This document shows, piece after piece, positions 8,304 to 20,192 of a DNA stretch of 64,000 bases. Made by a program: the position numbers and the translations under genes. Source of the DNA: Planctomycetota bacterium (GTDB lineage Bacteria; Planctomycetota; UBA1135; GCA-002748355); NCBI GenBank assembly GCA_020638795.1, contig JACKHW010000012.1, positions 1-64,000 on the forward strand, in the 5' to 3' direction. Every line of letters begins with the position of its first letter. The first letter of the stretch is position 1. The notes beneath the pieces were generated by a model, which saw only the letters and a list, made by a program, of their open reading frames with translations, had not been told where the DNA came from and did not search any database.

Positions 8304-9495
8304 CGCGACCGCACAGCCCGAGGACATTCGGGATCCACGCAATCGTCAGCGCCGGCGTCGCAGCAGCAGCCATTGGCCGTTGCCGGTGGCACTCGTACTC
8401 GCGATCGTTTACTGGTTCTACCTCAACAGTCAGGTCTATCGAACCGAAGACACGAGCCTCTACTTGCGCATCATTCAGGCAACCGAGTCGCTCGCAACGC
8501 ACGGCTTCGACATCCGGTTGCCGAGGACGGACCTCATCGTCACTCGCATCGAAAAGTCGAAAGGCGGCGCAGCGTTCGACCTGAAGAACGAGCAAATCCG
8601 CGTCACCTTCCGCGCACCCGGTGCGCTGCTCAAACAACTGCACACCAACACGGCACTCGTCGCAGACGTCCCGGATGCCATCGTCGAGGCCTGTCGCGCG
8701 AACGGCTCCGCGGTCTTCGAACTCGACAAGAGCTACCTCAAGGATGCCGCAGGCGACCTGACCCCGCACATCGTCGCGATCGAACCCGAGAAGCTCTTCG
8801 TCCACCTGGGTCGTTCCCGGACTCAGCCGATCGACCTCTCGTGGGACGTCGTCAAGATCCGTTACCCCGAGGGCAAGAACTGGGACAAGCGCATCTTCGA
8901 GCGCGAGATTCGCTTTCTCCCCGACATCGTCGATGTCGAAGGGCCGGACAAGCTGATCCAGACGTCGGCGGACGACAAAGCGATCTTCCTCCTCGACCTC
9001 ACGAAGAAGCTCGACGAGCTCGCGAACTCGGGACAGAACGAAAGGGCCGATGTCACCGATAACTTGCAGATCGATCCAGACCTCGCCGAGAAAGGTGTGC
9101 GCATGGTGCAATCCGTCAAAGCGACGGTGCAGTTCGCTCCCGAGGCGACGATCGTCACGGATTTGGAGTTGGCCGTAGAACCCGATTGGAAGGGAAGTCC
9201 GCTCGCAGAGAACGAATTTCGAATCGACCGCTCCGTCAAGTTCGAGATCCACAGTTACGATCGAGGGTTCACAAGGCTGCTGGAAGATGTCGAGCGTCGG
9301 CGTCGATGGGTCAGCGAAAACCTGCGTTGTTTCGTGCGACCCGGAGAACTCGATCCGACTCTCGACACTTCCAAAGAAGATTTCGTGGCTCACCTGACGC
9401 CGCACTTCTTCCTCTACGACTCAAGCTACTCCATTGGACGTGAGTTCAAGATCCAGCAGAAGTCACTGATCTCGATCTCGCGGAAAAGCCCGTGA
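8293..9495 (+). CDS. YbbR/CdaR-like membrane protein next to CdaA
   Basis: Probable single-pass protein: a basic cytoplasmic head (RQRRRRSSSH) leads into one transmembrane helix at about residues 31-47, and the remaining 350 residues would lie outside the membrane. The extracytoplasmic part is rich in beta strands and acidic residues, compatible with YbbR-type repeats, though I cannot delimit individual repeats by eye. Its start overlaps the end of cdaA by 11 bases and its stop overlaps glmM (GTGA). Position and topology match CdaR, the regulator that binds CdaA in Bacillota. The call rests on context more than on sequence; direct residue similarity to CdaR was not established. Confidence 0.65.
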   Translation: MPRDATAQPEDIRDPRNRQRRRRSSSHWPLPVALVLAIVYWFYLNSQVYRTEDTSLYLRIIQATESLATHGFDIRLPRTDLIVTRIEKSKGGAAFDLKNEQIRVTFRAPGALLKQLHTNTALVADVPDAIVEACRANGSAVFELDKSYLKDAAGDLTPHIVAIEPEKLFVHLGRSRTQPIDLSWDVVKIRYPEGKNWDKRIFEREIRFLPDIVDVEGPDKLIQTSADDKAIFLLDLTKKLDELANSGQNERADVTDNLQIDPDLAEKGVRMVQSVKATVQFAPEATIVTDLELAVEPDWKGSPLAENEFRIDRSVKFEIHSYDRGFTRLLEDVERRRRWVSENLRCFVRPGELDPTLDTSKEDFVAHLTPHFFLYDSSYSIGREFKIQQKSLISISRKSP

Positions 9496-10865
9496 CGACG
9501 AAAACGCCCATGAAACGCCTCTTCGGGACGGACGGTATTCGCGGTCGAGCCAACGAAGCTCCGCTCGACCCCGTCACTCTCATCGAAATCGGCGCCGTGC
9601 TCGGTCGCTTGATGCGCGAACGTGGCGGCATGGATGGCGGCATCCTGATCGGCCACGACGGTCGCCGCTCGGCGGCAATGATCTTCGGCGCCCTCTCTGC
9701 GGGACTGTGTGCGGAGGGAGTCGAAGTCTTCGATGGTGGTCTTCTCACGACGCCGGCGCTCGCTCACGAGACGAGACTCGGACACTACAAGGCCGGGATC
9801 ATCATCTCGGCTTCCCACAACCCGGCGCACGACAACGGCATCAAGATCTTCGGCGAGAACGGCCAGAAGATCTCGGACTCCATCGAACGCGCGATCGAGG
9901 AACAACTCGCGACCGCTGTCGACGCCGTGCGTGGACGGCCGGGCATCGTGCATCGGATCGAGCAAACCACGGGCGGCGAAGCGCACGAGTACAGGCGTTT
10001 CTTGCGCAAGATCTTCCACGAAGTCGACCTGCGCGGCATGCGCGTGCTCGTCGACTGTGCGCACGGCGGTGGTTCGTCCATTGCGCCGACGATCCTGCGC
10101 GAATTCGGAGCGACGGTCGTCGTGCGAAACGATGCACCGACAGGCGACAACATCAACGACCGCTGCGGCGCGCTGCATCCCGACGTCGTCGCGAACGAAG
10201 TCGTGTCGAACGACTGCGTGCTCGGCCTCTGCCTCGACGGAGATGGTGATCGCTCGATCTTCATCGACGAGCGCGGGCAGGTCATCCACGGCGATGCCCT
10301 GCTGACCGTCCTTGCACTCGAGATGGACCGCGCGGGCAGACTCGACAACCGCACCATCGCTGTCACCGTGATGAGCAACCTCGGCCTCAAGCGAGCCCTC
10401 TCGGCTCGCGGCATCGAGATTCGCGAGACACCGGTCGGCGATCGCAGCGTGAGCGCCGCGATGCAAGAGCACGGCCTCGTGCTAGGCGGCGAGAATTCAG
10501 GACACATCATCTTCGGACCGCGACACCACTTCACGGGTGACGGGCTCTTCACGACGCTCGAACTCCTCGCGCTCGTCAAACAGAGTGGCGGCACCCTGTC
10601 CGAACTCGCATCGTCCTTCGAGCTCTGCCCGCAGAAGCTTGTCAACGTCAAGGTCCACTCCAAGCCCGCGCTCGACACGATCCCTGCGATCGTGGACGCT
10701 GAGCGGCAAGTGACCCGACTCCTCGGCGAGGATGGCCGCGTCGTGTTGCGCTACTCCGGCACCGAGAAACTCTGCCGCGTCATGATCGAAGCCATCGACG
10801 AGTCGCTCGTCGACCGCTGCGTGAACACGCTCGTCGCCGCCGTGACGGAGTCTCTGGGCGCGTGA
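9492..10865 (+). CDS. glmM: Phosphoglucosamine mutase
   Basis: Converts glucosamine-6-phosphate to glucosamine-1-phosphate, feeding UDP-GlcNAc for peptidoglycan and LPS. Diagnostic motifs: FGTDGIRGRAN at the N-terminus, the phosphoserine loop SASHNPAHDNGIK (serine near residue 108), the metal loop LDGDGDR near 246-252, the sugar loop GGENSGH, and the phosphate-binding RYSGTEKLCRVM near the C-terminus. Length 457 aa is normal. The start is GTG 9492, overlapping the previous stop; ATG 9510, just before KRLFGTDG, is an alternative. In Bacillota GlmM interacts with and inhibits CdaA, so colocalisation here is meaningful. Confidence 0.96.
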   Translation: MTTKTPMKRLFGTDGIRGRANEAPLDPVTLIEIGAVLGRLMRERGGMDGGILIGHDGRRSAAMIFGALSAGLCAEGVEVFDGGLLTTPALAHETRLGHYKAGIIISASHNPAHDNGIKIFGENGQKISDSIERAIEEQLATAVDAVRGRPGIVHRIEQTTGGEAHEYRRFLRKIFHEVDLRGMRVLVDCAHGGGSSIAPTILREFGATVVVRNDAPTGDNINDRCGALHPDVVANEVVSNDCVLGLCLDGDGDRSIFIDERGQVIHGDALLTVLALEMDRAGRLDNRTIAVTVMSNLGLKRALSARGIEIRETPVGDRSVSAAMQEHGLVLGGENSGHIIFGPRHHFTGDGLFTTLELLALVKQSGGTLSELASSFELCPQKLVNVKVHSKPALDTIPAIVDAERQVTRLLGEDGRVVLRYSGTEKLCRVMIEAIDESLVDRCVNTLVAAVTESLGA

Positions 10866-11509
10866 CCGCTGCTCCTCGCGGTGTCGCGACACTGATCCTC
10901 GAGACCGCGTTCAAGTCGGTGTCCGTCGCCACGAGCGTCGACGGAGCCGTGTTCTTGCCGCGCATCGAAGTCGCTGCCGCACGCGCTGCCGGACTGCACG
11001 CAGCAATTGCGGACTGCCTCGAGCAAGCAGAGCTGTCGCCGCGCGACATCACGCACGCCATCGTCGATGTCGGACCGGGATCGTATACCGGGCTCCGCGT
11101 CGGGCTCGCGACGATTCGCACGTGGACGGCATTTCGTCCGCTGACGATCGAGGCCGTCTTCTCGACCGATCTCGTAGCCGCGCGTGCGGACGCGCAGTTC
11201 GAAGTCGCAGGGGCATTTTCGGTCATCGCCGATGCGCGGCGCGATCAGTGGTTCCACGCTCGCTATGGAAAAGGCGCCTCGGGGTTGCTCGAACGAACCA
11301 TCGAACCCCGATGCGTCACGACCTCCGAACTCGTCGCTCTCGTCGGCGAGGATCGCGTCTTCAGCGCGGAGCCGTCAAGGCCGAACGCGATCGAAACCAC
11401 GGTGGTCGGCATGCCGACCGCGACCGATGCGCTCCGAATCGACTATCTCGCATTCGCCGAGGCCGAGCCGACGCCCCGCTACCTGATGCCAGCGATGGAG
11501 CCTCGCTGA
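10862..11509 (+). CDS. tsaB: tRNA threonylcarbamoyladenosine biosynthesis protein TsaB
   Basis: Partner of TsaD and TsaE in making the t6A modification at position 37 of ANN-decoding tRNAs. It has the ASKHA fold: a first strand ILETAFKSVSVA, and the conserved GPGSYTGLRVGLAT segment near residue 70 that marks TsaB/TsaD N-domains. At 215 aa it is the short, C-terminally reduced form typical of TsaB; it lacks the metal-binding histidines of TsaD. The GTG start overlaps the stop of glmM by four bases, making it the last gene of the cdaA operon. The other t6A genes are not in this window. Confidence 0.85.
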   Translation: MTAAPRGVATLILETAFKSVSVATSVDGAVFLPRIEVAAARAAGLHAAIADCLEQAELSPRDITHAIVDVGPGSYTGLRVGLATIRTWTAFRPLTIEAVFSTDLVAARADAQFEVAGAFSVIADARRDQWFHARYGKGASGLLERTIEPRCVTTSELVALVGEDRVFSAEPSRPNAIETTVVGMPTATDALRIDYLAFAEAEPTPRYLMPAMEPR

Positions 11510-11516
11510 AGAACCG

Positions 11517-11951
11517 TCATGCGAGCGCACCGCGGCGCTCGTCGAACGACCGAGCCAGGTCACGCGCCATGATCTCGGAGATGATCGTTCGTGCGAGTGG
11601 GAAGACGTGTTCTTCCTCCTCCTTCATGTGGTGCCGGAGAGCGCGCTCGAGGCTCTGGAACTTTTCCATCCACTCGGGACTCGCCATGTCCATCTCGTCG
11701 AGTCGCTCGATGTCCTCTGCGGCTTCTTTGTGCTCCATCATGCTGAGGCGCGCTCGCCCCATTCCCGTTGGGTTCGCCTCCAGCTGTGCGTAGAGCGTCA
11801 TCTCTTCGGCATCGGCGTGGCAGAGCGCGACGCGCCGGAACTGCTGCCACAGACGACGACGCGACTCGAGATTTGCCGCCGAATCTACAATCCGCCCGAG
11901 CAGCACGCGCTGGCGGTGATGATCTTCGATGAGGCGTTCGTAGATAGGCAT
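11517..11951 (-). CDS. Hemerythrin HHE domain protein
   Basis: Cytoplasmic four-helix protein of the hemerythrin cation-binding family, which usually binds a non-heme di-iron centre for oxygen sensing, storage or stress defence. Candidate ligands in the expected order: histidines in the first helix (EDHHRQR), HADAEE in the second, MEHKEA in the third, and a double HH in RALRHHMKEEEEH near the end, with VFPLA after it. The start was set to ATG 11951, which has GGAGAG seven bases upstream and begins MPIYERLIEDHH; an upstream in-frame ATG adds ten residues without homology. It converges on tsaB and diverges from the histidine kinase. Confidence 0.8.
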   Translation of the reverse strand: MPIYERLIEDHHRQRVLLGRIVDSAANLESRRRLWQQFRRVALCHADAEEMTLYAQLEANPTGMGRARLSMMEHKEAAEDIERLDEMDMASPEWMEKFQSLERALRHHMKEEEEHVFPLARTIISEIMARDLARSFDERRGALA

Positions 11952-12146
11952 GGTGCTCTCTCCCCAGCGACTCGAGCCCACAGGTCGGGTGACGCACGGG
12001 CGACGCTCCAGGATCGGGTCGAACTCGAAGCTCTCCCTCCCCCCTTACGCCAAGTCCGCTTGGATTAGGCACCTGCAACTCGAAAGACTACAAACAAGTC
12101 CCGGCTAGCAAGAATCGCGCCACTCCGCACTCATGCGTCCGGTCGC

Positions 12147-14210
12147 ATGGGCACATGCGAGGCGAACCGGATTCGCCGCTCCAATCGGACCCGCTCGGTG
12201 CCGATGAAGAGGACGGCGCGCACCGAATCCCGCCATACGGCTCCTACGCACCATCCCTTGAATCACACGGATCGCGACAACACGTTGGTGACCAACTTGG
12301 TCGCACGCCGCCGCCGTGCACGCTCGGCATTGCCGACGCTCGGGAGCCGCATCTTCTTCGCCACCGTCTTCTTGACGCTCGCCGCTCTCGCAACGGCGTG
12401 GTACGGCATCGACACTGGTCTCGACGACTTCGCGATGCGGAGCAACGAAACTCGCCTGCGGGATGCGCGTCGAAGCCTCGATACCGCGCTGGACATGCAA
12501 GCGCGCGTCCAGCTGGGCCACGCGCTCGCAATCGCGAGTCGGCACGAGATTCACGAAGTCCTCGCGCTCCCGCGCGAGGCGCGCACCAAGCCTGCGGTAA
12601 CGCAAACGATGCAAGCACTCAACGCGGCGACCGGGCAAGATCTGCTCGTCCTGTTCGACGAGCGAGGCACGTTCGTCGCTGCCTCGACGCACATCGAGCC
12701 GCGGGACGCGGCCTTGAGCGGAACCGAGATCGCGAACCCGCGCCAGAACGTCAGCGAAGTCGCGCGCGTGGCTGGACAACTCGCCCTTGCGACACGTAGA
12801 ACCCTCGACAAGGACGGCGTGCATCGCGGATCGATCGTGTGCGTCGACTTCATCGACCGAGATTTCATCGGCGAACTCGCGGCAGCTGTCGGAACGGACA
12901 TCACGATCGTGTCCAACGGAAAGATCACCTGGCGTGCGGGGTCGATAGCCGGCATCCAGCTGTCGCCGAGCGATGTCGAGACTCTCGTGAACATCTGCGA
13001 CGAAGATTGCACGCATCGCGTTCGCATCGACGACGTCGAGTCCTTCGCGATCGCGAAGGAGGTATCCGCGGATTCACGCTTCGTGCTGAGCCAGTCGACC
13101 GGAGCGCTGATCGAACTCTACGCGAATCTCAAAGGCTGGTTGTTGCCTGCGGTCATCCTCATCGTCATCGCCACGCTCGCGACGAGCCGCTTCGTTTCCC
13201 GTCGACTGTCGGCACCGATCTCCGCCCTTTCGCATGCAGCCGACGAAGTCGCGAGCGGTCGACTCGACGCCGTCGTGCCCACGGATGCGAACACGGCCGA
13301 AATCGCTCGGCTTCAAGACGCATTCGGCGAGATGACCGCACGACTCCGAACCCTGCTCGAGGACGTGCAGAACAAGAACGCCGCACTCGCTTCGCAGCGC
13401 GACGAGCTCGCGCGAGCGAATCGGGCCAAGAGCAACTTCCTCGCGACCGCTAGTCACGAGTTGCGCACGCCGATCTCCAGCATCAAGAGCTTCTCCGAGA
13501 TTCTTCTCGGAGGCGGCGCGGACGATGAGCCCGAGGAAACGAAGAACGAGTTCCTCGGAATCATCCGCGGCGAGAGTGAGCGTCTCGCGCGCCTGGTCGA
13601 ACAGCTCCTCGATCTCGCGACGATCGAATCCGGAGTCGCGAGTTGGCACAACGAGGACGTCGATCTCGGACAGATCGCTTCCAAGACGTTGCGTGCACTC
13701 GCGGGCTTCGCGGGCGCGCAGCAAGTGCGCCTGAAGCTCGACATCGAAGCGGACTCGTTGCCCTACCGTGGCGACCCGGATCGATTGCAGCAGACGTTCA
13801 CCAACCTGGTCGGAAACGCGATCAAGTTTTCGCCGAAACAGGGCACGGTCACGGTCGGGATCCGCCGTGACACGTTCGGGTTCCAGATTCGAATCGACGA
13901 CGAGGGACCCGGCGTGCCCGAGGCCGAGCGCGGGAGGATCTTCGAAAAGTTCGTGCAGAGCGAAGACATCCTGACGGACAAGCCGCAGGGCTCGGGACTG
14001 GGCCTCGCGATCGTTCGCGAGATCGTGCTCGTGCACGGCGGAAGGGTTCGTTGCGAGGCCGCGCCGACGGGCGGAGCTCGCTTCGTCGTCCGGCTTCCCG
14101 AGCCGCATGCCCTCCGGCCGCTCGACCGCTACGTCGCCGAAGCGAAGGACGCACGCGAACGAGAAGCCGACGACGAGACGACTCTGATCGAAGAACCGGC
14201 AACCGCCTGA
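12147..14210 (+). CDS. Membrane sensor histidine kinase (orphan)
   Basis: Two-component sensor. Order: first transmembrane helix near residues 70-88 (SRIFFATVFLTLAALATAWY), an extracytoplasmic sensor region of about 240 residues with a fold like double-CACHE or PAS sensors, second helix near 332-350, a HAMP linker, a short coiled coil, HisKA with the phosphoacceptor histidine in ATASHELRTPISS near 437, then an ATPase domain with NLVGNAIKFSP, DEGPGVP and GSGLGLAIV boxes. The N-terminus is uncertain: ATG 12204 removes 19 residues without losing any domain. No response regulator gene adjoins it, so its partner is elsewhere. Confidence 0.88.
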   Translation: MGTCEANRIRRSNRTRSVPMKRTARTESRHTAPTHHPLNHTDRDNTLVTNLVARRRRARSALPTLGSRIFFATVFLTLAALATAWYGIDTGLDDFAMRSNETRLRDARRSLDTALDMQARVQLGHALAIASRHEIHEVLALPREARTKPAVTQTMQALNAATGQDLLVLFDERGTFVAASTHIEPRDAALSGTEIANPRQNVSEVARVAGQLALATRRTLDKDGVHRGSIVCVDFIDRDFIGELAAAVGTDITIVSNGKITWRAGSIAGIQLSPSDVETLVNICDEDCTHRVRIDDVESFAIAKEVSADSRFVLSQSTGALIELYANLKGWLLPAVILIVIATLATSRFVSRRLSAPISALSHAADEVASGRLDAVVPTDANTAEIARLQDAFGEMTARLRTLLEDVQNKNAALASQRDELARANRAKSNFLATASHELRTPISSIKSFSEILLGGGADDEPEETKNEFLGIIRGESERLARLVEQLLDLATIESGVASWHNEDVDLGQIASKTLRALAGFAGAQQVRLKLDIEADSLPYRGDPDRLQQTFTNLVGNAIKFSPKQGTVTVGIRRDTFGFQIRIDDEGPGVPEAERGRIFEKFVQSEDILTDKPQGSGLGLAIVREIVLVHGGRVRCEAAPTGGARFVVRLPEPHALRPLDRYVAEAKDAREREADDETTLIEEPATA

Positions 14211-14252
14211 AGGCAGGTGGCGACGCTGCAACCGGACACGTAGATTCTCCGT

Positions 14253-14954
14253 GTGCGAATCGAACGTCACAGTGCCGGAGCGCGACTGATCCAAGGCGGA
14301 GCGATCCTCAGTGAGATCCTCGCGCGTCCGGGCCCGACCCACAGCATCTTCGACGTCCTCGCCGCCGCGGTGACCCTGCACGAGGCCGCAGCGCCTCGCG
14401 TCGCGATGCTCGGATTCGCCGGGGGCGGCATGATCGCACCGTTGCGGGCTTTGGGTTCGGCAGCGACGATCGAAGCGTGCGACCTCGACGCCACGGGCTT
14501 CGAACTCTTCGAAGAGCTTTCCTCGGAGTGGCGCGGCGACGTGCAATTCGAAATTGCCGATGCGACGGATTGGATTCGCAACGGCCGATCGAAGTTCGAA
14601 GTCGTGATCGAGGATCTGTCCTGCCTCGGTGACGACGGCGAGGAGACGAAGCCCGTCGTATCCGTCACCAACCTGCCACGGGCGATTCAGCGGCGGATCC
14701 GAAAGGACGGCTTGGTCGTCACGAACCTGCTGCCGGTCCCGGGCGTCTCGTGGCGTTCGTTGATCCGCCAAGTGGCAGAGCCGTGGGAACGCGGTGTCGT
14801 CGTCGAGTTCGACGAGTGGGAAAATCGGATTCTCCTGACTGGAACGGCGATCGGGAGTGCATCGGACATCGGCCATGAACTCGGTTTGCGACTCGAATCC
14901 ATGGGCTCGGAGTTGGCTCGACGGTTCCTTACGAGAAATTTTTCGACCACATGA
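14253..14954 (+). CDS. Spermidine-synthase-like Rossmann protein
   Basis: Probably binds S-adenosylmethionine or its decarboxylated form in a Rossmann fold. A glycine-rich loop AMLGFAGGGMIAPLRAL, an acidic residue ending strand two (EACDLDATGFELF) and the segment FEIADATDWI match the layout of spermidine synthases and related methyltransferases. At 233 aa it lacks the N-terminal beta domain of full spermidine synthases, and no clear catalytic Asp-x-x-Asp motif is seen (EDLSCLGDD is the nearest). Activity is therefore uncertain. GTG 14253 is used as start. It sits 42 bases after the kinase, on the same strand. Confidence 0.55.
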   Translation: MRIERHSAGARLIQGGAILSEILARPGPTHSIFDVLAAAVTLHEAAAPRVAMLGFAGGGMIAPLRALGSAATIEACDLDATGFELFEELSSEWRGDVQFEIADATDWIRNGRSKFEVVIEDLSCLGDDGEETKPVVSVTNLPRAIQRRIRKDGLVVTNLLPVPGVSWRSLIRQVAEPWERGVVVEFDEWENRILLTGTAIGSASDIGHELGLRLESMGSELARRFLTRNFSTT

Positions 14955-15016
14955 TGGGCGAGAGTGGTGATTCTTCCGAAGGGAGCGACTACTCAACGAC
15001 GTCCTGATCGATTCGG

Positions 15017-15778
15017 ATGCCGATCCCAACCAAGAAATTCGTACGCCCCGAGGCGAGTTCCTTCCTTGCCGAGGCGAGTCGTGACCGCGAAGCGACCGAC
15101 CTCGAGCTCTTCCTCACGAGTTGCAAGCTCCACGAGGGCATGCGCATCCTCGAGATCGCGACCGGACGCGGAGCCGTCGCGTTCCTGCTCGCAGCGGAGG
15201 GGATCCCAAACGTCGTCGGCGTCGACCTTTGCGAGCGCAATCTGCACGAAGCCGCGCGCGCTTCGACCCGCGGCGGCGGGCCGCGATTCGTCTGTGCGGA
15301 CGCCCGGCGATTGCCCTTCAACGACGGCTGCTTCGATCTCGTCGTGACGAGACGCGGACCCCATCACTTCGACGATTTGGGCGCCGTCCTCGACGAAGTG
15401 CATCGCGTGCTCGCGCCATACGGCCGCTTCGTCGCCCATGATCGCGGCATTGCCCCGAACACCGATACGAACGCGGTCTGGCGAGAAGTCGACCGCATCC
15501 TCGAGCAACAGGGGATCGAATACACACCGAGCTTGTGGCGTCGCTTGCTCGAGTCTCGCGGTTTCGAAGTCGAACGTCTCGATCCTCTCGAGCGCGAGCT
15601 GCCGATCGACCTTTGGTTCGACGCACGGATCGACGACGTCGCGCGAAAGACCCTCGATCGAATCGTCGCGAGTGATGCACGACCCGGCATGCGCCCGCGA
15701 CTTCGAGAAGTCGACGGCGTTCGTTTCTTCCGGCACGACTTCGTTCGACTCTCGGCAACGAGACCCGTCACGACGTAA
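15017..15778 (+). CDS. Class I SAM-dependent methyltransferase
   Basis: Methyltransferase of the UbiE/Methyltransf_11 type. Motif I is ILEIATGRGAVAFLLA near residue 44, with an acidic residue in GVDLCERNL; motif II CADARRLPFNDGCFDLVV, where LPF is typical of the ubiquinone/menaquinone-like group; then a helix with LDEVHRVLAPYGRFV. The motif I sequence has ATG in place of the usual GxG glycines' first position, still a common variant. A C-terminal 90-residue part probably determines the substrate, which I cannot name. It lies alone between the Rossmann protein and a DUF2203 gene on the same strand. Confidence 0.75.
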   Translation: MPIPTKKFVRPEASSFLAEASRDREATDLELFLTSCKLHEGMRILEIATGRGAVAFLLAAEGIPNVVGVDLCERNLHEAARASTRGGGPRFVCADARRLPFNDGCFDLVVTRRGPHHFDDLGAVLDEVHRVLAPYGRFVAHDRGIAPNTDTNAVWREVDRILEQQGIEYTPSLWRRLLESRGFEVERLDPLERELPIDLWFDARIDDVARKTLDRIVASDARPGMRPRLREVDGVRFFRHDFVRLSATRPVTT

Positions 15779-15849
15779 CGCGACCAGGAACGGATCTCGC
15801 TCAACGAATCGACAGATCGAAAGCGAGCCATGCATGAGTCCGCGGAATC

Positions 15850-16317
15850 GTGCATGATGTGCGCATGACGATTCGCTTCTTCACACCTGCCCTCGCAAAT
15901 CGCACGCTTCCTCTCGTGCGAAAGATCGTCGAGGACATTCTCGCGAAGGGGAAGGAGCTTCGTCGCCTCGCGGCACTCCGCACCGACGGCAACCACGCCG
16001 AACTCGAACGACTCGGTAACGAGATCCGATTGCACATCGACGAGCTACGCGCGGTCGGTTGCGACTACAAGGACTGGAGCTTCGATGTCGGAATCGTCGA
16101 TTTCCCGGCTCGCATCCAAGGACGTAGGGTCTACCTCTGCTGGCGTAGCGATGAAGATCGTGTCGAGTTCTTCCACGGCGAAGACTCGGGCATCGCAGGC
16201 CGACGGCGCATTCCCCGCTTCTTGCTCGAAGACGGCCTCGAGGATGGCAGCGGCCTCGAGAAAAACCGGCATCCGGTTCGCGAAAACGAGGGAATCGAAG
16301 CGTCCGGCGAACGCTGA
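15850..16317 (+). CDS. DUF2203 family protein
   Basis: Cytoplasmic protein of unknown function. The N-terminus RFFTPALANRTLPLVRKIV and the later block IVDFPARIQGRRVYLCWRSDEDRVEFFH match the two conserved halves of DUF2203 proteins, which are about 120-130 aa long; an IAGRR element follows. The C-terminal 30 residues are a low-complexity acidic tail. ATG 15865 (MTIRFF) is the more likely start, since homology begins there; the first five residues are unconserved. No function has been assigned to the family to my knowledge, and the neighbours do not suggest one. Confidence 0.75.
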   Translation: MHDVRMTIRFFTPALANRTLPLVRKIVEDILAKGKELRRLAALRTDGNHAELERLGNEIRLHIDELRAVGCDYKDWSFDVGIVDFPARIQGRRVYLCWRSDEDRVEFFHGEDSGIAGRRRIPRFLLEDGLEDGSGLEKNRHPVRENEGIEASGER

Positions 16318-16359
16318 ATCGAATTACGACGCATGGTCTAGGGCCCTTACGATGCGGCC

Positions 16360-16878
16360 ATGAAACCCCTCGGCGAACTGCTGCAGTCGGAGTTGTCCGA
16401 CGACGATATCGATCGACTCGGTCGTACCATTGGCACCGATCCGCGCAAGGCGCGCGAAGCGGTCGACGTGGCGCTCCCCGAGTTCTTCCGTCAGCTCCAG
16501 AAGAACGCGAGCACGAAACAAGGCTACGAATCCCTCGAGCGCGCGATCCAACGGGACCACGACGGATCGATCTTCGACCGGCTTCCGCAGCACCTCGACA
16601 GGCCGGACGAACGCGATGGAGAGGCGATACTCGGGCACGTGTTCGGGAACGATCAAAACCGCGTCGCCCAGAAACTCGGCGCCAATCTGGGCATCGACGC
16701 CGGCACGGCGATGAAGCTGCTGATCACGCTGGGCCCCCTGCTCCTCGGAGCTCTCGGCAAGGCCAAATCCTCCGGCGGTGGCGGTCTCGGCGACATTCTG
16801 GGAGGTCTCGGAGGCGGAAAGAGTGGCTGCCTGAGCATGCTCGTTCCCCTGCTCGGTAAGTTCCTCGGAAAGCGCTGA
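16360..16878 (+). CDS. DUF937 family protein
   Basis: Small protein resembling the DUF937 family (YidB-like and related). Helical N-terminal half with repeated segments, including LFRQ-type helix and HVFGNDQNRVAQKLGANLGID; this last segment, in which a helix G-x-x-x-x-x-VA-x-x-LG leads to a second hydrophobic helix LLITLGPLLLGALG, is the family core. A glycine-rich linker (SSGGGGLGDILGGLGGG) leads to a short final hydrophobic helix. Function is unknown. Members often occur as single genes, as here, 60 bases before carB. Confidence 0.65.
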   Translation: MKPLGELLQSELSDDDIDRLGRTIGTDPRKAREAVDVALPEFFRQLQKNASTKQGYESLERAIQRDHDGSIFDRLPQHLDRPDERDGEAILGHVFGNDQNRVAQKLGANLGIDAGTAMKLLITLGPLLLGALGKAKSSGGGGLGDILGGLGGGKSGCLSMLVPLLGKFLGKR

Positions 16879-16940
16879 TCCGCGCGCGCGACGGGTCGCC
16901 TATAGCGCGATGGCCGACCCTACCGTAGCGTCTCCAGCTG

Positions 16941-20189
<3,249 letters not shown>

Positions 20190-20192
20190 CCG

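Noticed and set aside
13074..15029. Long open frame on the minus strand opposite the histidine kinase and Rossmann genes
   Set aside because: It spans two well-supported plus-strand genes and has no signal, motif or start context of its own.
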